From Paroedura picta (lineage: Eukaryota > Chordata > Lepidosauria > Squamata > Gekkonidae), in contig NC_135371.1 in NCBI RefSeq assembly GCF_049243985.1, forward strand, positions 1,389,501-1,453,500: a stretch of 64,000 nucleotides of DNA. The letters run 5' to 3'. The notes below the pieces were generated by a model. It searched no databases, was not told the DNA's origin, and saw only the letters and a program-made list of their open reading frames with translations. The translations under genes were made by a program, and so were the position numbers. Positions 25,801 to 35,889 of the stretch are shown piece by piece (position 1 is the first letter of the stretch; every line of letters begins with the position of its first letter).

Positions 25801-26373
25801 CACACAGGGGAGAAACCTTATAAATGCTTCGATTGTGGAGAGGCGTTCAGTTGGAGCACTCAGCTCTCTTCCCACCAAAGGATCCACACAGGGGAGGAGC
25901 GGTTCAAATGCCCCAAGTGTGGGAAGAGTTTCAGCCGGAGCACAAGCCTTTCTTCTCACCTGAGAATCCACACCGGGGAGAAACCGTACAGATGCCTGCA
26001 GTGTGGGAAGAACTTCAGTCGGAACACATATCTCACCTCACACCAAAGGATCCACAGCGGAGAGAAACCTTACCAGTGCTCTGAATGTGGGAGGCGCTTC
26101 ACTCAGAGCGCTCACCTTTCATCTCACCTGAGAATCCACACGGGGGAGAAGCCCTTCCAGTGTTCTGAGTGCGGGAGGTGCTTCAGTCAACAAAGGAATC
26201 TGGCATCCCATCAGAAAATCCATTCAGGGGACAAGCCGTACCAATGCCTGGAGTGTGGGAAGAGCTTCATTCAGAGGAGAAGCCTTGTTTCCCATCAGAG
26301 AATCCACACGGGACGGACTACTGAGGATCCTGGAAATGCCCTCAGGACACCACAGACAGCAGATGGGTCATAA
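19462..26373 (+). CDS. Gene D: SCAN-KRAB zinc-finger protein, 12 fingers
   Basis: Five coding exons: 19462-19854 (SCAN), 20311-20431, 21661-21740, 23844-23970 (KRAB-A) and 25136-26373 (fingers). Phases are 0, 1, 0, 1; the sum is 1959 bp, 652 residues. SCAN is about residues 42-128, KRAB about 199-240 and fingers about 290-625. The exon plan matches gene C, but the array is of the GC-richer CSECGKSF type and every finger but two has Ser at helix position 6. The last intron ends in CAGCAG, so an in-frame one-residue splice variant is expected. Inferred role: KRAB-type DNA-binding repressor. An ATG at 19528 in better context is an alternative start. A poly(A) signal is at 26494. Confidence 0.88.
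20311..20431 (+). CDS. Gene D exon 2: linker
   Basis: 121 bp, phase 0 to 1, TTTCAG|GTGCCG to TGCTGG|GTAAGA. Encodes [19 protein letters not shown]... with no domain. Confidence 0.7.
20835..21105 (-). mobile_element. tRNA-derived SINE
   Basis: Nearly full minus-strand copy from agagctggcttttataccctg to taactactacaccaaactgac. Confidence 0.75.
21110..21470. other. Gene D intron, nothing recognised
   Basis: No coding frame, named repeat or structured element was recognised. Confidence 0.4.
21475..21600 (+). mobile_element. Second SINE family, partial
   Basis: gggaagagcatctgaggtccc and cagtacgaggcagcttcg match the family at 38655. Confidence 0.5.
21661..21740 (+). CDS. Gene D exon 3: linker
   Basis: 80 bp, phase 1 to 0, CTCACAG|ATGGAG to GAGGCG|GTAAGT. 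Encodes [19 protein letters not shown]. It aligns with gene C exon 3. Confidence 0.75.
21903..22140 (+). mobile_element. hAT-type element, left part
   Basis: Begins cagtggttctcaaccggggg, a typical hAT terminal inverted repeat. The right end was not found. Confidence 0.45.
22233..22495 (+). mobile_element. tRNA-derived SINE
   Basis: From gagagacagtatagtgtagtgg to cttcttcctcttctt, with A- and B-box remnants. Confidence 0.75.
22560..22630 (-). mobile_element. CR1 3' end fragment
   Basis: attggaaggggccatccagg, ggtccaaccccccctgctca: CR1 3' end read in antisense. Confidence 0.55.
22747..23165 (+). mobile_element. Non-autonomous hAT element
   Basis: Left end caggggtccccaaccttttt and a decayed complementary right end (gtggggatcgcta). 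Flanks atctagag and atctagga form an 8-bp target duplication with small differences. The interior has G tracts and no reading frame. Confidence 0.6.
23255..23522 (-). mobile_element. tRNA-derived SINE
   Basis: Minus-strand copy from gagctggcttgtttattcctc to cctagccacgacaccaagccg. Confidence 0.75.
23844..23970 (+). CDS. Gene D exon 4: KRAB-A box
   Basis: 127 bp, phase 0 to 1. [19 protein letters not shown], then [27 protein letters not shown] replaces the FTQEEW form; the rest matches KRAB-A well. Confidence 0.88.
23995..24240 (+). mobile_element. tRNA-derived SINE, 5' truncated
   Basis: ctaatctggagagccaggtttg through gtgaagagcaggtgacc, directly after the gene D KRAB exon. Confidence 0.65.
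24625..24990 (+). mobile_element. tRNA-derived SINE with CTT-rich tail
   Basis: gagagccaccttggtgtagcg to a long CTTCTTCC tail (24865-24990). Confidence 0.7.
25136..26373 (+). CDS. Gene D finger exon
   Basis: Acceptor TTCCAG|CAG|GCAACG (either AG keeps phase 1). Spacer, then 12 fingers with -1,2,3,6 residues YSIT, QTAL, RSIS, RTHS, WRNS, NTDS, WTQS, RTSS, RTYS, QAHS, QRNS, QRSS. The linker between fingers 5 and 6 is HLVEKPY rather than HTGEKPY. A 20-residue tail ([20 protein letters not shown]) ends the protein. All Cys and His ligands are present. Confidence 0.92.
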
Positions 26374-26493
26374 TGTGTATCTCAAAATCAGGGATACACA
26401 CCTAGCCAAGGCCATATATGATTGACTGATTGACTGTGATTATGGTCTAAGACCAGCAACTAAAAATGGATTTCACAATAATACATTTAGTAC

Positions 26494-26499
26494 AATAAA
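26494..26499 (+). terminator. Poly(A) signal, gene D
   Basis: AATAAA, 121 bp after the stop. Confidence 0.4.
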
Positions 26500-26924
26500 T
26501 ATGTAATGGTAAAAAAAGTAAGATGGTATAGGTAAAACAGAGCATATAACATACAAATATAAATAAAATAACGTATTCCCTCAGTTAGTACAGAAGTCTA
26601 AATCCAAATTTACCCACATATGTGTGTCTCCCAACAAGGCCTCTCAGGATATGAGTAATGAGAGTTCCACGGATCTGGCTAGAGTTATGAATAACCACAG
26701 GGCTCCTCCAGAGCCTCCGAGGGGTTACTTCAGTTGGAGGGGGGGGGAATAAATATATATATATATTGTTATTGTCAAATTCACACACGGTGGAAAAGGA
26801 AGGGGAGGGAGAGCTGAATCTCCTGCACTCCCCGCTGGCTCTCCCAGTTCCCTCCTCTCAGAATTCCTCCTCAGAGCCCCACAGGCAGAACCTGACTGGG
26901 GGAAGACTGCTGCGGACAAAGGGA

Positions 26925-27300
26925 CTCAGGCAGTCAAGCAGGGGAGAGGATTGTGTCCCAGGCCACAGACTCCGCCCCTCAGAGCAGCCATTTTCTTCTC
27001 CCAGGGAACCGATCTCTGCAGTCTGGAGCTGAGCCTTAATCCCAGGGGATCCCCAGGTCCCCCCTGGAGGCTGGCATCCCTAGCTGAGAGAGCGACTCCG
27101 CCTGGGTCCCGTGCAAGGGCTGTGCTGGGCCTGCACAAGGATTCCTTTCTTCTTGGCAGCCAGGTCTGAGCCTGGGGAAATATATCCCCAGGTCTTGCTA
27201 GGATTGCCAACCTCCTGGTGGTGCCTGGAGATCTCCCAAAGTGATCTCCAAATCACACCGGTCCTCTTCCCTGAGGGATTCTGCTCTGCATGGCCGGCCT
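26925..27300. repeat. GCCAACCTCCAG-type repeat, two partial copies
   Basis: ccctggaggctggcatccc near 27061 and gattgccaacctcctggtgg near 27201, next to the gene E CpG-rich start. Confidence 0.5.
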
Positions 27301-27801
27301 CAGGTGGGGGGGGGGGTCCGGAGACGGGGCTTTTTGGGAGGCGCTCCTCTCTGGTTCCCTCGCGAGGCCCTCTCGCCCCTGGACTTTGCAGCACGAGGCG
27401 GGGAGATGCGCCCGGGAGCGGAGCCTGCCGTGGGCTGAGCCTGCGGCGTTGGTTAGCTCTGCCCCCCCCCCCCTGATCGCTGCCGTCTGCGTGGCGCTGC
27501 CCCTCCGGGGGATCCCCCGGTCCGCCCTGGAGGCTGGCAACCGCACCGGGGGCGCCAGCCACGCGGGGGGGGGGCTCTTCGGGGTCGGCGCGGCCGGCAG
27601 AGGGCCCCGGAGTGCCCGGGCCGCGCTCGTGGGCCTCGTCCGCGGCAGGAAAGGCGCGTCTGCATCCGGGAGGGGAGCCGGGGAGAGAGGAGGGGCGCCG
27701 CGCGGATCAGGGCAGCGACGAGCGGAGGGAGGCCGAGCGGGGGCGCAGCACCTGCCTCTCTGCCCGTCTGCAAGCGGGGGCCGCCCTGGGGCCGGGGGGA
27801 G
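27300..27801 (+). promoter_or_regulatory. Gene E CpG island, putative promoter
   Basis: About 500 bp of very CpG-rich DNA ending at the predicted first coding exon. Long open frames here on both strands are composition effects. No TATA box. The promoter block of genes A-D was not found. Confidence 0.5.
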
Positions 27802-27825
27802 ATGGAGGCGGCGCACCTGGAACAG
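27802..27825 (+). CDS. Gene E exon 1 (predicted)
   Basis: ATG in good context (GAGATGGAGG), eight codons, donor CAG|GTACAG. It sits at the edge of the CpG island. Confidence 0.45.
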
Positions 27826-30800
27826 GTACAGGGCGGGCGGGGCGCGGAGGGGGCCTGGCATCCGCCCGCCCGAGCAGCCCTTTTCTCCAGGGGGGCTGAG
27901 CTCTGAGCGCTGGAATTCCGGGGGATCCCCAGGCCCCACCTGGAGGCTGGCATCCCTGACCCTCAGTGGGGTCCAAGGCCACAGAGTCCCCCCTCCCAAG
28001 CAGCCCTTTCCTCCAGGGGAGTTGATATCTGTAGTCAGGAGATGGGATCCCCAGGTCCCGCCTGGAGGTTGGCATCTCTAGTCCACCCTCCCCCCCAAAG
28101 CAGCCCCTTTCTCCAGGGGGACTGATTGCTGTGCCCTGGAGTTGAACACTAATTTCAGGAGAGCCTCAGGGCCCACCTGGGGGTAGGCCAGGTCCAGCTG
28201 GAACCCTCTAACTGGGGCAGGGGGGCTCTGTCTTCTGGGTGCTTGGGGGGCCACAGTGGGAGGGCTTCTGGAGTTGTGGCCCCGCTGGTGGACCTCCTGG
28301 TGCCCCCTGGATTTGGCTACTGTGTGACACAGAGTGATCCAATATTCTTAAATTGTTATTGTGTGTTACCTGTGGCTGTTTATGTAAACAAACCCTGGAG
28401 CAGCAAAAATGCCACTCATAGATCATAGGGCGTGGCCAAGTAATACTTGAGATCTGGGGACATCCTTGATTATTTAAAGTTGTCATGATGTAGGACAGGG
28501 GTCACCAACCTTTTGGCACGTTGAGGCCGCATTAACATGCCCAGTGCCTAAGGAGGGCCACATCTTAAACCAAAATGTAACCAAATTCTTAACCTACTTA
28601 TTTAGAAAAAAAGTAAACAGAAAGGACCGTGGAGACCAAAACAAACAATGTTGCTATTGTCTTGTTTGCAAGAAAGGGACAGGATGGTGCCTCTTGAGGC
28701 AAGAATGATGGTTCTAGAATATATTTTTCTGCTTGGGGGGCTGGCAGCCTAATTGTAGGGCACAGCCCTGAAACCACCACCCCCACCCCCACACACACAC
28801 AAAATCAGAATTTCTCTGTGAATAAATTCTCAGAAGGTCTAAGGCAGCCTCCTAAGTTCCTTCGCAAATTTTCAGAATCTCGCTTATGATGTCTTCTTCT
28901 TCCCCCCAGGAAACTGGCAGCCTCAGAAATGGGTAAGATCCAGACTTTCGCTGTTTATATTCTGTGTTGCATTTGAATGCTGTGGAGGGGGGGGGTCTGG
29001 GTCAAGGTCTGCTGCTGGAAGACGGGGTGATTTCTGAGGGAGGAGATCAGAGCTGGGAAGGGGAAGCTCCCCTCGATTCTGCAGCAGGACTGGGCATTCT
29101 CTCTTGCACCCAGGAGGTGAAGGGAGAACAAGAGGGCCACGGGAATAAACAGCTTTAAAAGCAGATTAGATAGATTCATGGAGGAGAAGCCTATTAGTGG
29201 CCACCAGCCACAGTGACTGCGGGAAACCTCCACATGCAGAGGCCTCTGAGTCCCAGAGCCAGGAGGCAACTCCAGGCCAAGGCCCCTGTACCCTGTTCTT
29301 AGTCTTCCAGAGGAACAGGTGGGCCCCTGCGTGAGGCAGGAGGCTGGACACAAGGAATGACTGCAGCCCAAGAGCCGCCTCGTGTGCTGGTTAAGAGCGG
29401 AGGCCTCCATTCTGGAGCCCCCGGCTTGATTCTCCACTCTTCCACATACAGGCAGCTTGGTGACCTCAGGCTAGTCCCAGCTCTTACCTCTCTCAGCCCC
29501 AGCAACTTCACAGGGTGTCTGTTGTGAGGAGAGGAAGGGAGGGCAATTGTGAGCTGCTTTGAGACTCCTGTGGGTAGTGAAAATGAACACTGATGGGATC
29601 AGGGTCCTGTGGGACCTTAACGAATTCATCAGGGCTTGTAAGACAGAGTGGTTCTACCCGTGGTTGAGGCCAGAACAAGAACACTCAATGCTTGCTGGCC
29701 TCCCTGCCTAAAAGTCCCCCCACTCAAGAAACTCCCTAAGCACCTCAGATCTTGCATATATAGTCACCCGACGTAGGCTTCAGGGTTCTGACCGTCCGTC
29801 CGTCCGTCCGTCCGTCCGTCCGTCCCTTCCTTCCTTCCTTCCTTCCTTCCTTCCTTCCTTCCTTCCTTCCTTCCTTCCTTCCTTCCTTCCTTCCTTCCTT
29901 CCTTCCTTCCTTCCTTCCTTCCTCCCTCCCTCCCTCCCTCCCTCCCTCCCTCCCTCCCTCCATGCATTCATTCATTCATTCATTCATTCATTCATTCATT
30001 CATTCACACACACATGATTTTTACCCTGCAACTCTCAACAGTGTCGTCTGGTGGAGGCTTACAATCTAGGTCCTGTTGGGCAGAAGGAAAGGTGGAACTT
30101 GGGACCCAGTGGCAGAGAGGGGGTAGCACAAGCCCTTGGGGGACTGGTGTGTGTTTGCATGTAGGAGAGAGCAAACTGGGCTCTTGGGACTGATCCAAAT
30201 GGGAAATATTCCGGAAGCAGAGAGTCACAGAATTGCCCGCAGAGCTGGAGGAGGAGAGACTGGCAGAGAGGTCAAGAGGTCTCTTGCAGGCCGGAAAGGT
30301 GGCCTATGGCAGGTGGCTTGATTTTAATGCTTCTGCCTTTCTTTTCTCGAGCACGGAAGGCACCGTGGTTCCAAAGCCTGGACTGGCTTCAGCAGAACTT
30401 GAACAGGGTTCCAGCCTACTCACAGAGAAAGGATCCGCCCTTCAGGCCGCACTCCTGGGTTGTGATGGTGAGACTCATTTTCTCCCCTCCCCCCCCCCAA
30501 TTCTAGCTCAGTCTTCTACTCCCTGTGGCTGCCATAATTTCCCCTGCAGCTGCCAAAACCTTGAAATTATTACTCTTTATATAATACATACCTTTTTATC
30601 ATAACAAAACCGTCCTACAGTAAATGTGGGTGAGATCTTACAGAGAGGAAAAGCTGTTTTTAATAACCCACTTTTCTCTACATGAAGGAGTCCCAAAGCG
30701 GCTTACAAACCATTCCCCTTTCTCGCCCCACAACAGACAACCAGCGAGGTAGGTGAAGCAGAGATAACCCCAAGAGAACTGCTCTGAGAACAGCTCTAAA

Positions 30801-33800
30801 AGAATTGTGCCTCAAGGTCACCCAGCTGGCTGCATGTAGAAGAGGGTGGATTCAGCCTCAGTTCTCCAGATTAGAAGAGTTGGTTTTTATATCCTTATTT
30901 TCACTACCCAAAGGAATCCCAAAACAGCTTACAATCGCCTTCCTCTCCCCACAACAGGCACCCTGTGAGGTAGGTAGAGCTGAGTGAGCTCTGAGAGAAC
31001 TGTGGCAGGCCCCAGATCACCAGATTAGGGTCCACTGCACATAACTACTACATCACGCTGACTCCTGATCAGTCCTTGGCTGGGCAGTACCACTTTCGAC
31101 TGTAGAGGACTGGATGCTTCTCCATCAAATAAAATTTCACTGCATATAGAAAGTCAGCATGTCAAGAAGAGGGGTTCAGACTTAACCTTCTCCCTGGACT
31201 GCTAGTTTCCTAAGGTTATTTAGTTATCCTTTTTGCAAAATTGAGCAGGGCAATGTTAAATTGTGTAGACAGACCTTTTAAAACAATAGTTTAGAATAGA
31301 GGTCCCTACACATTTTGAGCTTGTGGTCACTTTTGGAATTCTAACAGAGGTTAGTGGTCATAGCCACAAAACAGATGCTGCAGGGGGTGGAGCCAACCAG
31401 AAAATTGCTTACATCACTTACCCTTTTTTTTGCGCTGACAGCTCCTAGCAAAGCAACGTCTTATAAAATCTGCACAGCCAATCAAATCTTCAGAAGCCCC
31501 TTCAAAAGGAATGTGTGTGGCCACAGACACCCCTTGGCTAGCACAGTCTGTTGTTTGGCAGGTGATAGCCCATCCTTCTGATGCCTGAGTCCTACTGCTG
31601 GCAACTGCAGTTCCAAAGTCTCACTGTCTCTTTTCCTGCGAAGCTAACTCCACTTGAAATGCTGGGCCACTTATGCCTTTTTTGTAGGACCGTCCTGGCA
31701 AATACTGATTTTTATTTACCAGCTTGAGAAAAGTCACTTCAGTTCCTGTGTCTCTCCAGCCATTTATTTGTTCACTATTTACAGTTTCAGGCTGTAAATA
31801 TTCTTTATTTAGATCTTCCTGCAGTTTCCAGATTTGCAGGATCCAAAGGAACTGGTTGGCCACTGTGTGAGAAAGGATGCTGGATTAGATGAACCATTGG
31901 TCTGATCCAGCAAGGCTCTTCTCAGTTTCCTAAAAATGTCAGTGAGCACTGTAGTACTCCTGGGTACCATGTTGGGAACCCTTGTTTTAGAAAAAGGAGT
32001 GATCTGTCTCCAGACCCCTTCTGTCTCAGCCAGTTGAGTCCAGATAAGCCAGTGTGGGAACCTTTTGGAGCTGAATCACAGCCACCTCCTTTCCTGTGCA
32101 AATGGGAGATGTCATTTTCTTGATTTGAATGTTGAGTGCCTGCAGTTCTGTGGGTGTCACACCTGTCGTTATTCTCCTTGTTTTGTCAGGTCAAATGCCA
32201 ATGACTGAGAAGGAAAAAAACCAAAAAGATGGAAGAACTTCTGATGTAGAAAGTTCTGAACAAGTAGAACTGTCCGGGGAATTGTTAAGAAAAACAGACA
32301 CAGACATTCTCCAAGTTTCTGAGCAGGATGGCATTTTGGAAAATGAGAGAACTGAAAGGCAGGGGAGAATTCCTACACGAAGGAGTCAAACTGAACCTGT
32401 TCTTCATGTACTGAATGATAAAAACACCAGCACAGGACACTTGATATGTGGCGAGTGTGGAAAAAGCTTCAGCAGCACTTCCAACCTGATGGCTCATGAG
32501 AAGATCCACACGGGAAAGAAGCCCTACAAGTGCTCTGACTGTGGGAAGACATTTGGGAAGAAATCGACACTCATTACCCACGAGAGGATCCACACGGAGG
32601 AGAAACCGTTCGAATGCTCTGTCTGCGGGAGGAGCTTCCGACAGACCTCCAGCCTCATCGCCCACGAGAGAATCCACACAGCAGAGAAGCCGTATGAGTG
32701 TTCGGAGTGCGGGAAGAGCTTCAGTCTGAAATCGAGCCTGATTGCCCACGAGAGGATCCACACCGGAGAGAAGCCCTATAAGTGCTCAGAGTGTGGGAGG
32801 AGCTTCAGCCAGAAATCTACCCTCATTGCGCATGGGAGAGCACACCGGGGTGAGAAACCTTACGCGTGCTCGGTATGCGGGAAACGCTTCAGCCAGAGCT
32901 CAAACCTCCTTGCGCATGAGAGAATCCACACGGGAGAGAAGCCGTACCAATGCTCCGATTGTGGGAGGAGCTTCAACTGCAGCTCCAGCCTTATCAGGCA
33001 CCAGAGGGTCCACACTGAGGACAAACCGTACGAGTGTTCGGACTGCGGGAAAAGCTTCAGCTGTAGTTCCAGCCGCAGCAGGCATCAGAGGACCCACACG
33101 GGAGAGAAGCCCTATGGATGCACGGTGTGCGGCAAAACTTTCAACTCAAGTTCCCAGCTTATTGTGCACCAGAGGACCCACACGGGGGAGAAGCCATACA
33201 AATGCTCGGACTGCGGGAAAAGCTTCAGTGTGAGGTCTAGCCTCAGTGCCCACCAGAGAATCCACACAGGTGAGAAACCGTACAAATGTACGGACTGTCT
33301 GAAGAGCGTCTACCTGAGGTCTAGTCTCAATGCGCACAAAAGAACCCACGGAGGGGAAAAGCCATACGACTGTGCAGACTGTGGGAAGAGTTTTACTTGC
33401 AGTTCAAACCTCATCAGACACCAGAGGATCCACACTGGTGAGAAACCATACAACTGCGCCGACTGTGGGAAAAGCTTCACCTTGAGCTCAAACCTCATAG
33501 CCCACCAGCGGACGCACACAGGAGAGAAGCCATACCAGTGCTCAGACTGTGGGAAATTCTTCAGTGTGAGTTCTCAGCTCAACGTGCATCAGAGAATCCA
33601 CACGGGAGAGAAGCCCTTTGAATGTTTGGACTGTGGCAAGAGCTTTACCTGCAGTTCGGGCCTCATTAGACATCAGAGGACCCACACGGGAGAGAAGCCT
33701 TATCAGTGCTCAGACTGTGGTAAAAGGTTCAACTTGAGTTCGAATCTCATTACACACCAGAAAACTCATCGAGGGGAGAAGCCTTACAAATGTGTGTACT

Positions 33801-33949
33801 GCGGGGAAAGTTTCTATACAAGGCCAAATTTTGTTGAGCATCATAAAGCCAACCACACAGATTCTGTAAATGCAAACACAAGCACCAGTGGCGTTAAGCA
33901 GAACTCCCAGTCGATAAACTACCAAATAAATTATGTAGGATGGGATTGA
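27802..33949 (+). CDS. Gene E: zinc-finger protein, 17 fingers, KRAB-B-like exon
   Basis: Predicted coding exons: 27802-27825 (MEAAHLEQ), 28910-28932 (23-bp microexon, ETGSLRN), 30352-30467 and 32190-33949. Phases 0, 2, 1 agree and the sum is 1923 bp, 640 residues. Exon 3 reads [18 protein letters not shown], resembling a KRAB-B box (...SKP-x-LIS-x-LEQG). No KRAB-A or SCAN was found, which would predict loss of TRIM28 recruitment. The finger exon is certain; the three small exons are inferred from splice signals and phase only. The exon 3 acceptor (TTCTCGAG|CAC) is weaker than the rest. The finger exon begins [11 protein letters not shown], homologous to GDRPMTEDREN in gene F. Confidence 0.65.
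27870..28190. repeat. GCCAACCTCCAG-type repeat, adjacent copies
   Basis: gagcagcccttttctccagggg repeats three times at about 27875, 28000 and 28100 with cctggaggttggcatc between: nested or tandem partial copies. Confidence 0.55.
28205..28345 (-). repeat. Dispersed repeat, 'gacacagagtg' family
   Basis: cttctgggtgcttggggggccac ... gctggtggacctcctggtgccccctgg ... gtgtgacacagagtg. Same family at 41440-41800 and 53600-53850. Confidence 0.5.
28496..28600 (+). mobile_element. hAT-type left end
   Basis: caggggtcaccaaccttttgg terminal repeat wording followed by ggccgcattaacatgcccag. The right end was not located. Confidence 0.45.
28910..28932 (+). CDS. Gene E 23-bp microexon (predicted)
   Basis: TTCCCCCCAG|GAAACTGG to AATGG|GTAAGA: strong sites around 23 bp, phase 0 to 2. 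Confidence 0.4.
29140..29375 (-). repeat. Dispersed repeat, minisatellite parent family
   Basis: aataaacagctttaaaagcag ... agcctattagtggccaccagcc ... aggaggctggacacaagga; opposite orientation to 10110-10320. Confidence 0.55.
29368..29600 (+). mobile_element. tRNA-derived SINE
   Basis: tgtgctggttaagagcgg ... ggcttgattctccactc ... cacagggtgtctgttgtgagg. Confidence 0.65.
29788..30010 (+). repeat. Four-part compound microsatellite
   Basis: (GTCC)n about 29788-29824, (TTCC)n about 29825-29921, (CTCC)n about 29922-29960, (ATTC)n about 29967-30005, then a short CA run. Confidence 0.95.
30352..30467 (+). CDS. Gene E KRAB-B-like exon (predicted)
   Basis: 116 bp, phase 2 to 1. Key residues PKPGL and LEQG match KRAB-B. 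The other frame (WFQSLDWLQ) meets a different phase and was not preferred. Confidence 0.45.
30650..30870 (-). mobile_element. tRNA-derived SINE, first of a pair
   Basis: aacccacttttctctacatg ... gcttacaaaccattcccc ... cagttctccagattag. Confidence 0.6.
30880..31065 (-). mobile_element. tRNA-derived SINE, second of a pair
   Basis: agagttggtttttatatcc ... gcttacaatcgcc ... actactacatcacgctgactc. Same orientation, ten bases from the first. Confidence 0.6.
31300..31982 (+). mobile_element. Old hAT-type element
   Basis: Left aggtccctacacattttgag and right catgttgggaaccct are imperfect inverted ends (consensus AGGGTTCCCAACATGG). Interior 31860-31935 carries an unrelated ggatgctggattagatgaacc fragment. 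Confidence 0.4.
32190..33949 (+). CDS. Gene E finger exon
   Basis: TTTTGTCAG|GTCAAATG, phase 1. An 85-residue acidic spacer, then 17 fingers with -1,2,3,6 of SSNA, KSTT, QSSA, LSSA, QSTA, QSNA, CSSR, CSSR, SSQV, VSSA, LSSA, CSNR, LSNA, VSQV, CSGR, LSNT, TPNE. Finger 8 has Arg for the core Leu (SCSSSRSRH). Finger 11 has CLKSV, Val for the core Phe. Finger 17 is variant (HHKANH, four residues between His). Codon use is GC-rich, unlike B, C and H. A 35-residue tail follows. Confidence 0.92.
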
Positions 33950-34269
33950 TGATAGAGAAATTAATGGTCCCTTAGAAGTCGATCCTTGTACAAGAACCTT
34001 TTAAATTTTAAAACATTTATTGTCTTTCAATTACCAGTGTTTTTAAGGTAGCGTACAGAAATCATAGTTGTTTTTTAAAAATCCCTATGCCAAGATAGAA
34101 GGGCCCCTACCTTCAAGGGCCCTGGTGACTGAGGGGGACACTTCCAGCAGGGCTCTTCTTATGTTCCTCACTCTCACCGTCCTTCCGTGCTGAAACAGAC
34201 AAAAACACCAAGTGGAACCAAAGAACATCGATTAAAAATGCAAGAAGAACTATTAAATAGAAACTGAAC

Positions 34270-34560
34270 AAATCTGTTCTGCTTTTACTGTGCCTTTCCA
34301 AGTTCATCTTCTGGGGCAAACCATTCCACAAGTTGGTTGCTGCCACCAAAAAGGCCCCGCCATGTGTCTGCCAGACAAAATAGTTCTTGCAGATCAAGGC
34401 CTCACTGGATGATTTATGTCAGGATCTTGCAAGAAGGCTGTCCTTCAGATATTTTGGTCTTGAACTGGTTAGGGCTTTAAAGGTCGAAAACAGCTCTTTA
34501 GTGTACCCCCCCTAGAACAAACTAGTATCCATTGAAGCTGGTACGAATATATATCAAGTG
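34270..34560 (-). mobile_element. LINE remnant (L2-like C-terminus)
   Basis: On minus, VAATNLWNGLPQKMN resembles the LWNSLP motif at the C-terminus of L2-like ORF2. Confidence 0.4.
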
Positions 34561-34816
34561 GAAGGAACATCGTGAAAGGAGTGGCAGTTGTGCAGGAGAA
34601 TTTCCCACTAAATTGTGCCCAAGCAATCTCTCCTCATACTTGACCCAAACCTTTATATTTGGACCGTGGTGATCTTTAGATATGTGCAGAAATGTCCACC
34701 GCTTGGGTTCTGTGCCTTTTGTAACATTTAGTTTTGAGAAAATCAGTTCTGATATGTTTAAAAGTATGAAAAGTATTCCTTAGACTGTTTCAAGTGTTTC
34801 GTGTAGCCAAGCACCA

Positions 34817-34822
34817 AATAAA
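34817..34822 (+). terminator. Possible poly(A) signal, gene E
   Basis: AATAAA 868 bp after the stop. Nearer DNA lacks a perfect hexamer. Confidence 0.3.
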
Positions 34823-34869
34823 AATGATAGAAAAAAGGCCTAACAATCCAGAAAAAATAATTTTTTTTA

Positions 34870-35120
34870 ATTAAAAAGAGCCTGCTTGGTGTAGTTGTTA
34901 AGAGAGGTGGCTTCTAATCTGGAGAGCCAGGTTTGTATCCCAGTTCCTCCACATACAGCCAGCTGGATGACCTTGGGCTTGTCATAGTACTGTTAGAGCT
35001 GTTGTCACAGAGCAGTTCTTCCAGAGCTCTCCCAGTCCCACTTACCTCACAGGGTGTCTATTGTGGGGAGAGGAAGGGAAAGCCACTTCAGGTAGTAAAA
35101 AGTGGGGTATCAAAGCCCAG
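34870..35120 (+). mobile_element. tRNA-derived SINE
   Basis: agagcctgcttggtgtagttg ... ggtagtaaaaagtggggtatc. Confidence 0.75.
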
Positions 35121-35514
35121 ACACCATGTTTCAGGTATCAAGTAGCAGTGTTTTCTAAATAAGCTGCATAAAATTTAAGGACAAAGTGGTACAGGTGTTT
35201 TGTAGGACATATGAGCTGATGAAAACTGATTTTCCTGCTTTGATGAAACACACTAACTGGAACTCACAGATGTAACCAGGGATAGGCACGAATTGGCTCG
35301 TGAACAAAACTGTGTAATGAATTTTGGCCACCTCATGGTTCCTGAACTGCAGGTCTGCTGTCACAAACTTTCCACAAAGTTTAAAATCATTCGGGGGGGG
35401 GGGGGGAGATGGTGAGGGGTAACCACATGCCTTGAATGGCATTTCTTGCTTCTGCTAATTGCTTGTTTTACCACAAGCTGAGTCCTGTCAGCCGCTTCAT
35501 TTACCTCTGGCAGC

Positions 35515-35624
35515 GGGAGGCTGGAGATTGGAGATTGCAATTATAGTTGACCTCCAGGTACCAGAGACATCAGTTCACCTGGAGAAAATGGCCATTTTGG
35601 AAGGTGGACACAATGGCATTGCGC
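35515..35624 (+). repeat. GCCAACCTCCAG-type repeat, interrupted by a MITE
   Basis: gattgcaattatagttgacctcc ... cagttcacctggagaaaatgg. The copy resumes at 35770-35850 after the MITE, so the MITE inserted into it. Confidence 0.6.
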
Positions 35625-35760
35625 CAGGGGTAGTCAAACTGCGGCCCTCCAGATGTCCGTGGACTACAATTCCCAGGAGCCCCTGCCAGCGAATGCTGGC
35701 AGGGGCTCCTGGGAATTGTAGTCCACGGACATCTGGAGGGCCACAGTTTGACTACCCCTG
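35625..35760. mobile_element. Fold-back hAT MITE 1
   Basis: 136 bp, almost entirely two inverted arms of about 63 bp starting caggggtagtcaaactg and meeting at gccagcgaatgctggc. Target duplication cattgcgc / cattacgc (8 bp, one change), the hAT hallmark. Confidence 0.85.
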
Positions 35761-35889
35761 CATTACGCCATATTTATTACCTCCTCCCCAAATTCTGCCC
35801 TTCTCTGACCCCACCCTCGAATCACCAGGAATTGCATAACCCAGGGAATGGTTGAACTGTCCTGCCAGTTTCTCAGTTTGCTTCAGGGT

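Noticed and set aside
27253-28081. Long open frames of about 250 codons on both strands
   Set aside because: GC-rich CpG-island DNA has few stops. The products are low-complexity with no domain, and both strands are equally open.
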